Source: Rhizopus arrhizus
Taxonomy: Eukaryota > Mucoromycota > Mucoromycetes > Mucorales > Rhizopodaceae
DNA: 64,000 bases
Assembly (NCBI GenBank): GCA_024220505.1
Contig: JAKZZE010000007.1
Span: 1,984,001 to 2,048,000 of the forward strand
Direction of reading: 5' to 3'
Shown: in pieces, positions 43,818-54,136 of the stretch
Layout: the number at the start of each line of letters is the position of its first letter
Numbering within the stretch: position 1 is the first letter of the stretch
The notes under the pieces: model-generated
What the model was told of the DNA's origin: nothing
What the model saw: only the letters and a program-made list of their open reading frames with translations
The model's database searches: none
Program-made: the position numbers and the translations under genes

Positions 43818-46246
43818 CAAGTATCATCAAATGGGACGCCAAGATAGTTGAAGGTAGATTGGATGGGAATGTCATCATCATACAACTTGAGCTGGGGACC
43901 ACCAAGAGAGAAAGCAGAGTTGAGCACCACGCACTTGGCAGGATTCCATCGGTAACCCAAGGAAAAAGAATGTTCTTCAGCTGCCTTAAGAAGACGAGGC
44001 ATGACTTCAGGTGCTCCTATAAGGACAACATCATCAGCATACAAGAGACAGTTCAACCAGAGGCCATCGAATTCACGTTGTGGATTTGAGCTGTAGTATC
44101 TTGCAGAGATTGGTAGTCTAACAGAACGAAGCAGAGCTGGGAGGCTGTTGATGTAGATGGAATACAAGAATGGTGACAGGATTGAACCTTGAAGCACACC
44201 AGTTCTTGGCCAGAAGGCAGGAGAGGTGAAACCAGAAACCAGGACTTCTATACTTACTTTGTCAAACAGACATTGGAGTAGTCCAAGTAGAGCAGGAGAG
44301 ATGTAGGTCTCTAGAGCACGCCATATGATTGCTCGATCGACGGTGTCATAAGCAGACTTGATATCTAAGAAGGCCAAGACAGGAGGTTCACCATGATGAT
44401 CAATAGCATGCTGTCGACAGAGCTCATTCAGACAGAGCGCTTGATCCAGAGCACTACGACTATGACGGAAGCCGCCTTGGACAGGGTCGAGTGATGGAGC
44501 GGTGTCTTCAAGAGTTGTCTGCAAGCACAGTTCAAAGAGCTTTCGCAATACCAATGTCAGGCTGATCGGTCGATAGTTTGCTGGTTGCAGTGGATCACCT
44601 TTCTTGTAGATGGGGACCACTTGAGCAGTGCACCATGCAGTAGGGACAGCAGACCATATCCAGCACAGACGAAAGAGCAAGGTCAGGACAGGGACCAGAT
44701 CATCAGCAATTGGCAATAGCATCTCGGTTCGTAAGTGATCACAGCCTGGAGCCTTGCGACGCGAGAGACGTTTGAGAAGCGCAGTGCGCACCGTTTCTAT
44801 ATCCACTGGACACGGATCATCTTCAAGACAATGAGGACCAGAGGGGATCGGTGGTGCATTGTACCTAGTCGATGGTAATGACGAGCCAGAGAATACTTGC
44901 TTCAAGTGATTAGCCATGGTTGTAGCCGCAACAGTGGGACCCTCCGGATGGGAATAAGAAGGAGCCAGTGTGCGGTTTCGTCTAATTCGCTTGATTGTAG
45001 CAGTGGTATCAGACAGCGGACCAGAAGACAGAGTTTCGCAGAATTGCTTCCAAGTAGCACGACGACGACAGTACAAGGCACTTTTGAACCGATGGGCAGC
45101 AACTTCATATTCTTGCCATCGAAGTACTTTGTTGATACCAACAGTTCTTTTCCACTTGCGACGGGCTTGTTCACGACGGTCAAACAGAGCTTGAAGATCA
45201 TCAGTCCAGAACCAGGCATTGCCAGAACCACGAGGCTTCTTTTGACCGACAGAGTCATCCAGACAAGAATGAATGATGGAGGTCAACTCGTTGGCAAGGA
45301 GATCCATATCGGGTGCTGTGTTATTGGTAGATGATGCATATGTTGTCAAGCATTCACGAAACGGTTGGATACGGTCCCGGAAGAGGTCAACATAGAGGCA
45401 GTCAGGCTCGGTCAGTCTACTCAGATTCCACAAACGACGAGGATGAGCAGGTGGTGGCGGTGGTGGAGGCAGGACACAGGACAATGATACAGGATGATGG
45501 TCTGAACCAAGAGAGAGGTCTTCATGTACAAGCATCTTTGGATTCACCAGTTGTTGTGAACTGAGAAACAAGTCGATGACACTGTTGAAGTGTTCACCGG
45601 TGGTAGCATTGACACGGCCTTGAGCACAATAGGTTGGGATACCATAGGCTAGTTGAGTATTCCAACATGTCATTCCATTCTCCAGGATCCAGCTGAACAA
45701 CTTGATGCCACGAGTCGTAGTTCTTGAATCACCAAGAAGATGTTGGTGTCGAGCGTTAAAGTCACCGCACACAATCATGTTGGTCTGTGATGGATGTGTT
45801 TGGTGAGGAAGTCCATCGAGTATATCCATTGCTTCGAGGTCAGAGAGCGATGGCGGCAGATAGACACAGTGGACAAGCAAGGTAGAGACTTGACAGCTGA
45901 GCACATAAGAATTGTCAGAGGGAAAGTGAGTAACTGGATAGGGACAATCAGGATTGACAAGCAGACTGATGCCCATCTGTCCTCGACTTTGACCCTCAAG
46001 CGGTACGCCATAGGTATGGTATTGTTGCCATAAAGTCATAAGCCGAAGTGGAGACAATAACCAAGTTTCAGTAATGAAAATGAGTGACGATGTAAGGAGC
46101 GAATTGGTGGTTTGATCAACAGTGTAGCGATTACAGCCATTGGCATTCCATAGGGTCATAGTAAGCATATTGTTGTTTGTACAAGTACGGGTATCTTGGT
46201 TGGGCATAGGCATATTTAAAGCTTCAATGGGTAAGACACTCATCAT
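43739..46246 (-). pseudogene. LINE-A1 ORF2: AP endonuclease and reverse transcriptase, truncated
   Basis: Endonuclease motifs: LWNANG, FITETWLL, VCGDFNARH and LGSDHHPV. RT motifs: RKAPGCDHLRTEM, VVPIYKKGD, FLDIKSAYDTVD, GVLQGSILSPFLY and the catalytic LLYADDVVLIG (about residue 737). After GVPFDDT the frame runs into foreign sequence for 28 codons. The thumb and C-terminal Cys/His region present in A2 are absent, so it cannot make the full enzyme. It starts at ATG 46246, overlapping the ORF1 stop as ATGA. Confidence 0.9.
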
Positions 46247-47664
46247 TGGGATGAGGTCGATTCACCAACATCGAGAGGATCAAGTTCTGTAGTGCTGAAG
46301 GTGCTGTGAATTTCTTCCATCGTGGCGTCTTGAGTTGATCCAATGGTTTTAGCAGCACGGGTAGCAGTAGGCACAACTTCTTTGTATTGATCAAGGGTGA
46401 TCCAATTCTTTACAAAGAAGGAACGAGCAACAGCAGGGCGAACAGACTCACGGATGTGCTGTAAAGCACGGACAAGGCGAGCTTGATGAACTTCGGTGCA
46501 TTTGATAGCACGGTCAGATCCAGATAAATCAGCAAACTTGGGATCACGCAAGAGATCAGGGTTCAAAGGATTGAATCCTTGAATTGGTTCGACCTTGGCT
46601 TTAGCAAAGGCAGCGAGCAGATCAGCAGTGTATTCTGTATGCACCAAAAGAGCAACCACTTGACGGTCAGGATAATGAACATCCAGCACACGAGCGTTGT
46701 TGATTTTGAGCTTGTGGAGCTTGCTGCGCAGACTGGATATGGGTTCACGGTAACGACTTGGCAAGTACACATACTCATAGTCATGATGAGCAGCGACAGG
46801 GACAAAGCGGCGTTGTATGGCTTCCATTTGACGAGCAGTAGTCTTGCGACGGCGTGTAGGTGCTTTGCTCTTTGGTGCAGGTGCGTCCTTACCTTTTGTA
46901 GCCACAGCAGCAAAAGAAAGTGGTTCAGTCGATGAAGTCAACGAGGCACTTGGGATAGCGTACTTGGATGCTTCTGTGCCTTGGGGCTCCTTTGTATCAA
47001 GAGTAAATGCTGGGATAGCATCAGTACAGATTTGGGCTTCAAGTTCTGCAATGCGCTGTTGTGCCAGGTCCAAGTCGGTGCGCAAACGTTTGTTTTCTGC
47101 CATGACTTCTTCAAGAGCATTCAAACGTTGGTTTAAAAAGCGTGTTTGATCTTGTTGCTGCTTTTGATATACTATAAACCAATCTGGAATACCAGATTGA
47201 GAGCTAAGATCAAGTATTTGAGTATCGCATAGAGCTAAAGGGTTCACTTCCCTGGTAAATAAAGGTTTGAGTGCGGAGTCATTCTGACTAAATGAAAAGT
47301 CTACAGGCTTGTCTAAACTGAGCTTGAAAGAAGAGGTGCTAGGATTCAAGTTCTTGTTCTTGTTCTTGAGAATCTGACTACGGGTAGTAGGCTTGGTAAT
47401 AGTCTTTTTAACATTCGTAGGAACGTAAGGTGGAGTTCTATCAGCAATTGTGCGCTTGCTTGGAATTTCAATGGGTGTGCCCATAGGGTGTGCGGACTGA
47501 ACAGTTGGTGCGGGTTGGACAACTGGTGTGCCCTTAGGGTGTGCGGACTGAACAGCTGGTCCGGGTTGAACAAGTGGTCCGGTCTGGACATGTGGTGCGG
47601 GTTGGACGAATTGTGCCGACACGGACGTGTCATTGGCGCTCTGATCTTGACAATTTTTTTCCAT
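46243..47664 (-). CDS. LINE-A1 ORF1 (nucleic-acid chaperone-like)
   Basis: 473 residues from the ATG at 47664 (MEKNCQDQSAND); the frame is open upstream to 47880, but the A2 copy has a frameshift there, so the leader is probably not coding. A low-complexity region repeats VQPAP/VQSAHPKGTP. A coiled coil follows (ENKRLRTDLDLAQQRIAELE, about 215-240), then a basic patch APTRRRKTTARQ. The folded region YEYVYLPSRYREPISSLRSK through VVALLVHTEY may be RRM-like. LINE-B ORF1 shares this region. ORF1 proteins bind element RNA and chaperone target-primed reverse transcription. The TGA overlaps the ORF2 start. Confidence 0.85.
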   Translation of the reverse strand: MEKNCQDQSANDTSVSAQFVQPAPHVQTGPLVQPGPAVQSAHPKGTPVVQPAPTVQSAHPMGTPIEIPSKRTIADRTPPYVPTNVKKTITKPTTRSQILKNKNKNLNPSTSSFKLSLDKPVDFSFSQNDSALKPLFTREVNPLALCDTQILDLSSQSGIPDWFIVYQKQQQDQTRFLNQRLNALEEVMAENKRLRTDLDLAQQRIAELEAQICTDAIPAFTLDTKEPQGTEASKYAIPSASLTSSTEPLSFAAVATKGKDAPAPKSKAPTRRRKTTARQMEAIQRRFVPVAAHHDYEYVYLPSRYREPISSLRSKLHKLKINNARVLDVHYPDRQVVALLVHTEYTADLLAAFAKAKVEPIQGFNPLNPDLLRDPKFADLSGSDRAIKCTEVHQARLVRALQHIRESVRPAVARSFFVKNWITLDQYKEVVPTATRAAKTIGSTQDATMEEIHSTFSTTELDPLDVGESTSSQ

Positions 47665-47859
47665 GAGAGATCTCGAAATGTCAATATTCAAACGATTCGT
47701 ATTTTGGATATAGCTTGACGAATACGCTTCTGTTTGAGTTGTAGTTTGTAATAAAGTTGTTTTGGATGTTGTATCTATCTTGCTAATGATGGATGGATGC
47801 GATTTAACAGATGGATGTAAAAGATATTTGTGCGGATAAACGTTTAACCAGGTGCAAAT

Positions 47860-47870
47860 TGGTGTAACGG
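47860..47870 (+). promoter_or_regulatory. A-box-like sequence at the LINE-A/LINE-B junction
   Basis: TGGTGTAACGG fits the RNA polymerase III A-box consensus (TRGYNNANNNG), and the following GTTAAGAAC looks tRNA D-arm-like. The same sequence occurs at the second junction (near 62152). No B-box or cloverleaf follows, so it is not called a tRNA. Confidence 0.25.
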
Positions 47871-47890
47871 TTAAGAACACGAAAGAAAGG

Positions 47891-47904
47891 CCCGTTTAGC
47901 ACAG
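47891..47904 (-). repeat. Shared LINE 3'-terminal motif, copy 1
   Basis: CCCGTTTAGCACAG (plus strand) at the 3' end of LINE-B1. The same 14 bp occur at the 3' end of LINE-A2 (56819-56832) and of LINE-B2 (62185-62198), each preceded on the left by a CGAAAGAAA-like sequence. Confidence 0.85.
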
Positions 47905-48174
47905 TCGAAAATTTATGTTTTTATTTAAAGATTAATGCAATCGACCTTTAGGCCATTATTTGCTAATCAAAGTACAAAAAAGAGAATATACATGATACGA
48001 AAAAAAGTCCTAGCGACCATTTGATGGACCAAAAAAGAGGAGAGAGAAGAGAAGCCAAAAGAGAAATCAAAAGAGCTAATTTGTAGGATATCATGTTCGT
48101 GGTCTCCTCCGCATCGTGCACTAAGTGGTTGTGGCAGTGGGAGGTAGAAGCCAGAGGAACAATCAAAACACATT

Positions 48175-51100
48175 TCACCGAGAACGAGAAGTCGACCTTT
48201 TATACCAGAGTAATCCAGGTGAAGGATCATTGGTGTAATCACCATCAGGGTTGCAAAGCTGGTCAAAGTGCCAAAGGATGGTACAAAGGCTGACCCAGAA
48301 CGGAGGACAACGAGCAGAAGGAGAAACAGGCAACAAAGACAAGCAATAGTCAATGTGCAGCTCGGTAGAACCAGCAGGAGGGAAAGGAAGACAACACCAG
48401 AGAGCCGATGGGACCTGAGGACAGACCATGAGATGGGCACGAGTGGTATGACCAAACAGACAAGCACAAGGACGAGGATCACCAGGCAGCCAACCCATAC
48501 GCCAACGTATAAGCCGACTACGATCAGCACGCGAGGCAGGAACATAGAGGATTGGATCCACTCGCAGTACAGGACGACAGGCTCGAATCAAGACTTGAGA
48601 TGTAGAAGCCAGGAACTGATGAAACTCTTGCTGACGATACGCATGTAACCAGGTTTTAAGCCGAGAAGGAGCCGTAACTTCTGGTGGGTGATCCAGCACA
48701 ATGCGTCGAGAGCGAAGAGTTGATAGTAGTGACGATGGCAGCGAAGAAGAAAGCAGCGACAAGAGACAGTCATCAGGCAAAGACTGGACACGAAGGCAAA
48801 ATTTTAGCACCAAGGTATCAGCACGGAAACGCATCGACGGTAGGTTACAGATGTGCCGAAGCACAACCGTCGACGAGGTCTTGTGGCCACCAACGATCAG
48901 ACGCAGACATCGGCTTTGAGCGCGCTCTAGCTCGTCATAGTCCTTTTTGAGCAGCTTCGAGATGGCTAGGCCATACTCTAACTTGGGACGTACAAACATA
49001 GCATAGAGGCGAGAAGAGAACAGCAGCGAGAAACCAGACCTATTGGCACCAATTGCAGACAGTTGAGACATCTTGAGTTGTGCACCAGGCTTGCGGTGAG
49101 CTACCAGACGAGACGGAGAGATACCATTGCGAACGAATGGCACACCAAGATAAACGAACTCATCGACAGACGGTATGTCTTCATCGTAGAGAGTGAGACG
49201 GACGTATCTTGACGACGTCGGATCTGGAGCATTAAGGATGGCACATTTGGTAGGACTCCATCTGTAGCCGAGCACTTGTGAATGGATTTGGGCCAGGTCA
49301 AGCATCTGTTTGACTTCGCTTGCAGAACCGAGAATAGCCACATCATCAGCATAAAGGAGAGAGTTGATGGCTGTGGGTGACAAAGACAGAGAGGAGACAT
49401 CCAATGTCGGACCAAAAGGAAGACCAGGAGAAAGACCAAGATCAGAACCAGGAGGACCAGAAGGAGACAAGGATGAGACCATTGCTGTGGTACGCGTGGC
49501 AGCAGAACGAAGAAGAGCAGGCAGCGTGTTGATGTAGATCGAGTACAGATGCGGACTCAAGACAGAGCCTTGAAGTACACCTGTACTCGGAGTGAATGGC
49601 GTCGAGACTTGATTAGACATCAGGACCGAGATTGAAACATCATCAAAGAGATGAGCCAAGACAGAGACCAGAGCAAAAGGAGCAGAGACAGCCAAGAGTG
49701 ATTGCCATATGACACGTCTGTCGACAGTATCATAGGCAGCCTTGATATCAAGAAACGCCACGACAGGGAAATGACGCTTTCGACGATAGTACTCCTGTAT
49801 CAAGTCATGCAAGCAGAGGGCTTGGTCAAGAGCACTTCGCTGTGGACGGAAACCACCTTGAGCAATGTCCAGTGGAGGCGAGACATCTTCTAAATGTGGA
49901 AAGAGACACATCTCAAACAGCTTTCGGATGATGGACGTCAAGGAGATCGGCCTGAAGTTTGACGGTTGATGAGGATCGCCCTTCTTGTAGATAGGCACGA
50001 CCTGCGCATGACGCCAAAGAGAAGGAGTGTAAGACCATTGGCAGCAGATATCAAAGAGACGAGCCAGGAGAGCAGCTACTTGTTTGCGAATGGGAATAAG
50101 CATCTCTGTACGCAGATGATCAGAGCCAGGAGCTTTGCGTAAAGGGAGTCGACGCATTGTGTCAGCAACAGAGTCAGCCGAAAAAGAAGAAAGACCAGAA
50201 CCAGAGCCAGAACCAGGACCAGAACCAAGACCAGAGCCAAGACTAGAGCCAGATGGATCACCCTCAGAAACGGACGCAAGATCGAATGGGACATGATCAT
50301 CAGGAGATGGAAGAGGAGGAGGACGAGTGGATGGTAGACCAGAGCCAGAGTAGACGGATGCAAGATGATCTCGCATAGCATTAGCACCAGCGACAGGACC
50401 ATCAGGATGAGCATATGAGACTTGAGGACGACGACGGTTATGGACTTGCTTGACCCTACGCACCGCAGAAGAAAAGTCGCCACGAGCGAGGGAGTCACAA
50501 AAGGCACGCCAAGATTCTCGTTTAGCTCGCTTGACAGCCGTGCGGAAACGGACATGAGCTTCTTGATGAAGACCCCACCAGTAAGCTTTGTCAATCCCAA
50601 GAGACCAACGCCACTTACGGTAGAGCCAGTCTCGACGATCAGCCAATGCTTGCAGTTGAGATGTCCAAAACTTCTTCCATTGCTTGGGTCGAGAGACACG
50701 AGATCCAACAGACTTGTCCAGAGCAGAGTAGATGGCCGCATTGAGTTCATCGTTAAGATGGTCAATGGGTGGACGTGTTGACGGTGGACTTGCACACAGC
50801 TGTTGAAGCTGGTCAAGCAAAGCAGCAGATAAGGAACCAAAGGTGGACACATACAGCTTCTGGACTTCTGGTTCTTTCAACCGAGAAAGGTTCCAAAGGC
50901 GACGAACTTGACTTGAAGAAGGAGAAGACTGCATGGAATGAACCACAGGGACCGAGTACTCAAAAGAGAGAGACATCAGTTTGTGATCTGACCCCAAAGA
51001 AAGATCCAAGGCGACCGAGATACTTGCTGAACGAACCAGTGGCATGTTGGTGATGTAGTAGTCTACAATGCTGCTTACCTCAGCATGACCACGACAAGTC

Positions 51101-51786
51101 AGGTATGTTGGTATACCATAGGCAAGAGTCTTGTTCAGGATGTTGAGACCATGATCGTCGCACCAACGACGAAGGACAGAGCTACGCATGTTAGTACGAG
51201 AGTCACCGACGAGACGACCAAGACGAACATTCAGATCACCACAAATGATCGTATCGTCAGTGAGTGGCAGAGAATCCAGAGCAGACTGTACCTCAGCAGT
51301 AGACAGAGAAGGAGGCAGGTAGAGACAGATGAGCCGTAGAGAACGACCCAACTGCAAACCAAGAGCATACTTACAGTTTACCGAGAATTCGACCACAGGA
51401 AGAGGACACCGAGGAGAGACCAAGGCAGAGACACCCATAGAACCACGATACTGACCTGCAACGGGAGAGCCATACAGATGGAACTGCTGCCATGAGGTCG
51501 GAAGGCGAGCAGGAGGAAGCAACCAGGTTTCGGTAATGAAGACCAACGAGAACGACTGGCAGTGACGGAGGAGGTCATCGACTGTGGAAGCCTGGAGACC
51601 GTTGGCATTCCACAAGCCGATGGTGAGCGGAACGAGTGATGATGATAATGAAGAACGAGAGGATGAACCATGGAAGCCATGAGAACCAAGAGAAACCAAA
51701 GGAGAGGAAGGGGTTGACGAATCTGGGACCATACCAGATGTAGAGACCGAGGATACATTATAATGACAAGTATTACTACTCATCAT
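48175..51786 (-). CDS. LINE-B1 ORF2: AP endonuclease and reverse transcriptase
   Basis: 1,203 residues, open throughout. Endonuclease: GLWNANGLQ, FITETWLLP, CGDLNVRL and LGSDHKLMSL. A Ser/Gly-rich linker (GSGLGSGPGSGSGSG, about residue 510-530) precedes RT. RT motifs: RKAPGSDHLRTEM, VPIYKKGDP, FLDIKAAYDTVD (about 680), TGVLQGSVLSPHLY and LLYADDVAILG (about 813). A C-terminal Cys/His cluster CACLFGHTTRAHLMVC follows. The protein nicks target DNA and primes cDNA synthesis. Its ATG overlaps the ORF1 stop (TAATG). The intact frame and motifs suggest a competent copy. Confidence 0.92.
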   Translation of the reverse strand: MMSSNTCHYNVSSVSTSGMVPDSSTPSSPLVSLGSHGFHGSSSRSSLSSSLVPLTIGLWNANGLQASTVDDLLRHCQSFSLVFITETWLLPPARLPTSWQQFHLYGSPVAGQYRGSMGVSALVSPRCPLPVVEFSVNCKYALGLQLGRSLRLICLYLPPSLSTAEVQSALDSLPLTDDTIICGDLNVRLGRLVGDSRTNMRSSVLRRWCDDHGLNILNKTLAYGIPTYLTCRGHAEVSSIVDYYITNMPLVRSASISVALDLSLGSDHKLMSLSFEYSVPVVHSMQSSPSSSQVRRLWNLSRLKEPEVQKLYVSTFGSLSAALLDQLQQLCASPPSTRPPIDHLNDELNAAIYSALDKSVGSRVSRPKQWKKFWTSQLQALADRRDWLYRKWRWSLGIDKAYWWGLHQEAHVRFRTAVKRAKRESWRAFCDSLARGDFSSAVRRVKQVHNRRRPQVSYAHPDGPVAGANAMRDHLASVYSGSGLPSTRPPPLPSPDDHVPFDLASVSEGDPSGSSLGSGLGSGPGSGSGSGLSSFSADSVADTMRRLPLRKAPGSDHLRTEMLIPIRKQVAALLARLFDICCQWSYTPSLWRHAQVVPIYKKGDPHQPSNFRPISLTSIIRKLFEMCLFPHLEDVSPPLDIAQGGFRPQRSALDQALCLHDLIQEYYRRKRHFPVVAFLDIKAAYDTVDRRVIWQSLLAVSAPFALVSVLAHLFDDVSISVLMSNQVSTPFTPSTGVLQGSVLSPHLYSIYINTLPALLRSAATRTTAMVSSLSPSGPPGSDLGLSPGLPFGPTLDVSSLSLSPTAINSLLYADDVAILGSASEVKQMLDLAQIHSQVLGYRWSPTKCAILNAPDPTSSRYVRLTLYDEDIPSVDEFVYLGVPFVRNGISPSRLVAHRKPGAQLKMSQLSAIGANRSGFSLLFSSRLYAMFVRPKLEYGLAISKLLKKDYDELERAQSRCLRLIVGGHKTSSTVVLRHICNLPSMRFRADTLVLKFCLRVQSLPDDCLLSLLSSSLPSSLLSTLRSRRIVLDHPPEVTAPSRLKTWLHAYRQQEFHQFLASTSQVLIRACRPVLRVDPILYVPASRADRSRLIRWRMGWLPGDPRPCACLFGHTTRAHLMVCPQVPSALWCCLPFPPAGSTELHIDYCLSLLPVSPSARCPPFWVSLCTILWHFDQLCNPDGDYTNDPSPGLLWYKRSTSRSR

Positions 51787-52757
51787 TATAATGATCCAAA
51801 GCTGGAGCGAGAGGCAGGACGGTCTTGATCATACTGATCCAGAAGCATTTCATCGTCAGGTTGGTCACGATGGCGCGGGAAGGCAGGACGGTCTTGCTTG
51901 GCAGCCAAGACTTCAGAGACAGCCTCATCAGACACCATGGCATTGGCCAAAAAGAAACGAGAGACAGCAACAGCAACAGGATAGCGCAAGCGCTCAAGGG
52001 TACGAAGACAACGCTCATTAGAAATGTGCGCCATCTTTTCTTGACGTACCTCAAGAGGCGCAGAGGCAAAAGCAGGGTCAGCAACGTTGTCCGGATCTAA
52101 GGGATCGAACTGATCAAGGACCTTGATCTTTGCTTTCTCCAGCAAAGAGATGAGAGCAGGCTTGTACTGAAGATGGACAAGCAGACCAACAACGGAGTGT
52201 GCGGGAAATGAAACATCCAACACCCGCCAGGTGTCAACACCCAAGCGACCAAGTCGACGACGAGCTTCAGTGTATGTCATTTTGCGAGATCTAGGTATGT
52301 AGACATAGTCAAACCCTTGTTCACCTGTGACAGGCTGGAAGCCTCTTGCAGCAGCGGCACGACGACGGAGTTTGTTCTTGGAACCACGTGAAGCCACAGT
52401 AGCCCAAGAGGAAGCAGCAGTACCCAAGGAAGGCGAAGAAGCGGTCTCTTTAGCACCATTTGGGGCAGCAGGAGAAGAAGCAGCGGCATTTGAACTTGGG
52501 GTGTCCCTAGGAGTTCCGGCAGATCGTGCGGCCAGTTGGGCACGCAAGGAAGCAATCTCATTGGCCTGACTGTTGGTCAGTTCCAAAAGGCGAGCGTTTT
52601 CGAGCTGGAGCTGCTCTAAGGCACTCAAGCGGGCAGTGAGGTCTTCGTAGGCTGCAGCCAAAGACTGAAGAGTGACGTCAGCATTGGAATTTGCTGAGTT
52701 TGTTGAGGCGGCGGCGTTGGGGATCCTTGAACCCAAGGTTTTTCTTAAAGGTCCCAT
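51786..52757 (-). CDS. LINE-B1 ORF1
   Basis: 323 residues from ATG 52757 (MGPLRKTLGSRIPNAA). A coiled coil (LTARLSALEQLQLENARL then NEIASLRAQL, about 35-75) is followed by an Ala/Ser-rich linker, a basic patch KNKLRRRAAA, and the conserved block FDYVYIPRSRKMTYTEARRR through VVGLLVHLQY. That block matches ORF1 of LINE-A in position and pattern (WRVLDVSFP versus ARVLDVHYP). No CCHC knuckle is seen. The TAA shares its last A with the ORF2 ATG, implying termination-reinitiation. Confidence 0.85.
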   Translation of the reverse strand: MGPLRKTLGSRIPNAAASTNSANSNADVTLQSLAAAYEDLTARLSALEQLQLENARLLELTNSQANEIASLRAQLAARSAGTPRDTPSSNAAASSPAAPNGAKETASSPSLGTAASSWATVASRGSKNKLRRRAAAARGFQPVTGEQGFDYVYIPRSRKMTYTEARRRLGRLGVDTWRVLDVSFPAHSVVGLLVHLQYKPALISLLEKAKIKVLDQFDPLDPDNVADPAFASAPLEVRQEKMAHISNERCLRTLERLRYPVAVAVSRFFLANAMVSDEAVSEVLAAKQDRPAFPRHRDQPDDEMLLDQYDQDRPASRSSFGSL

Positions 52758-53490
52758 CTTTTGTGATTAACTTCAAACTGATAAAAAGCGATGTAAAGTT
52801 GATGTATTCGAAAAATTAAAGATACCAAAAGGTGTGTTTTTGAAAGATGAATCGAATGGTGTAAAAACTGGAGATGGATGGCTTGATTTGGCGGAGTTAT
52901 CGGCACTGCACATAATTGTTATTTACAAAGTATGATAGCCCTCAGATATACCTCAGTTAATCGGGATTTATCATATTTAATGCAGCGTTATTGCAGTATG
53001 CCAAGTTGAACCAGTTTACGTTGAATGTTAACTATTTCAGTGCGATAACCAAGTATCACTGTTTGGCAACGCGCCGCTTCATTATTCTTTTAACGATGAA
53101 ACACAAGCATGATGCCTTTCTATTGGACCTTACATGCTTGCGTTTCTCTTTAATACCACTTCTTTATTGGCTTGTTACCTTTTCCTAATGCTTCCTTATT
53201 CGTCTGTTGCTCTTTAACAATGCTTCCTTATTGGCTTATTATGGCTATATTTAGCTTTGGATGATTTATATTGGGAAATAAAATAGGCTTAAAACACGGT
53301 ATTATTGGTCAAAAATGTAGTTTTATTCATTTATTTTTGGGCTTTATTGCCATATTGATTATATATTATTGGTTCATTCCAGTATTACAAAAGGGTAGGG
53401 GAAGGAGGGAAAGCGAGCAGGGGATCCATGGAAACGATTAAATATAAAAATTTAAACGGTAGATGCAAAAAAAAAGGAAAATACACTTAC
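52758..53490. other. LINE-B1 leader and flank
   Basis: No gene recognised. The LINE-B1 5' end must lie here, but cannot be fixed because the second copy leaves the window. 53060-53250 has a short direct repeat ('ttccttattggcttgtta'). Confidence 0.4.
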
Positions 53491-53841
53491 CTTGACCATA
53501 GAAGCAGCAAACAAAAGAGCGTAGTAAATAAAACCCATAAAGAAAAGCGCGCCAGTAGTAAAAAGGATCCAAAGCTATAGGAGGTTATAGACAACATGGA
53601 ACAACAGAAGCCAAAGCATCTAAAATTGTATAAAATAAAATATTAATAAAAGTAAACCATGATATACTTGATTTATTTACCTTAAAGCTCTTTTACTAAC
53701 AAAACAGGATGCCAAGACATCCATAAAGCTTCAGCCACGAACTAAAGGAATCTAATTTTACTTTTAATAAAGATTACTGAAAGATATGAATGTATTTACC
53801 TTTTGAGCAGATATACAAACTAAAGGAACTACAGCAGCCAT
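53491..53841 (-). pseudogene. 5' part of a broken multi-pass membrane protein gene
   Basis: From ATG 53841 the exons read MAAVVPLVCISAQK, then FVAEALWMSWHPVLL, MLWLLLFHVVYNLL, a TAG, and LWILFTTGALFFMGFIYYAL with AASMVK before a GTAAGTG donor at 53490-53484. Intron borders (GTAAATAC...CTTTAG, and GTAAAAG...TTTTAG) are good, and the exons are strongly hydrophobic, suggesting three transmembrane segments. The in-frame TAG and the lack of a downstream exon before LINE-B1 suggest the gene lost its 3' half when the LINE array formed. Family unknown. Confidence 0.45.
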
Positions 53842-54136
53842 GGATACATGTATGAATGTCTACTACAGCATGTTAGAACTAAAGTTTTCTTTTTTTCTTT
53901 TTCTTTTTCTTTTTTTTTTTTTTACTTACCTTGCGATAACCGGAGCGATGTTGAAAAAGGAAATTGCTGAACAGAAAGAAAAAAAAGGAACAAAATTTCG
54001 AAAAGGAAATCTTTTTATATTTTTTTTTTTTGCTATACTAAGACTGAGTTTCATTGTAAACTCGATGATATTTAAGAAAGATTCAATTTTGATGCCAAGC
54101 TCACTTATCTTTATTTCAAATTACCCTTATAACAAT

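Larger units (their letters stand above)
43818..47885 (-). mobile_element. LINE-A copy 1, 3'-truncated
   Basis: Homologous to LINE-A2 (56819-62184) from the 5' leader through ORF1 and about 800 codons of ORF2, nearly identical. It stops after YLGVPFDDT in ORF2. Losing the 3' end is unusual for a LINE, which normally loses its 5' end, so a later deletion is likely. Its 5' end abuts the 3' end of LINE-B1. Confidence 0.88.
47891..52790 (-). mobile_element. LINE-B copy 1, apparently full coding capacity
   Basis: 3' end at the shared motif, with ORF2 at 51786-48175 and ORF1 at 52757-51786. The 5' boundary is uncertain, somewhere upstream of ORF1 (52760-53400). No poly(A) tail is seen at the 3' end. 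Confidence 0.85.

Noticed and set aside
44897..45334. Long plus-strand frames across the LINE region (also 59189-59626, 48268-48648, 62562-62942)
   Set aside because: Antisense shadows of LINE ORF2 with no independent motif; they recur because the LINE copies are repeated.
47860..47910. A tRNA gene at the LINE junction
   Set aside because: Only an A-box-like stretch is present; no B-box, acceptor stem or anticodon arm could be formed.
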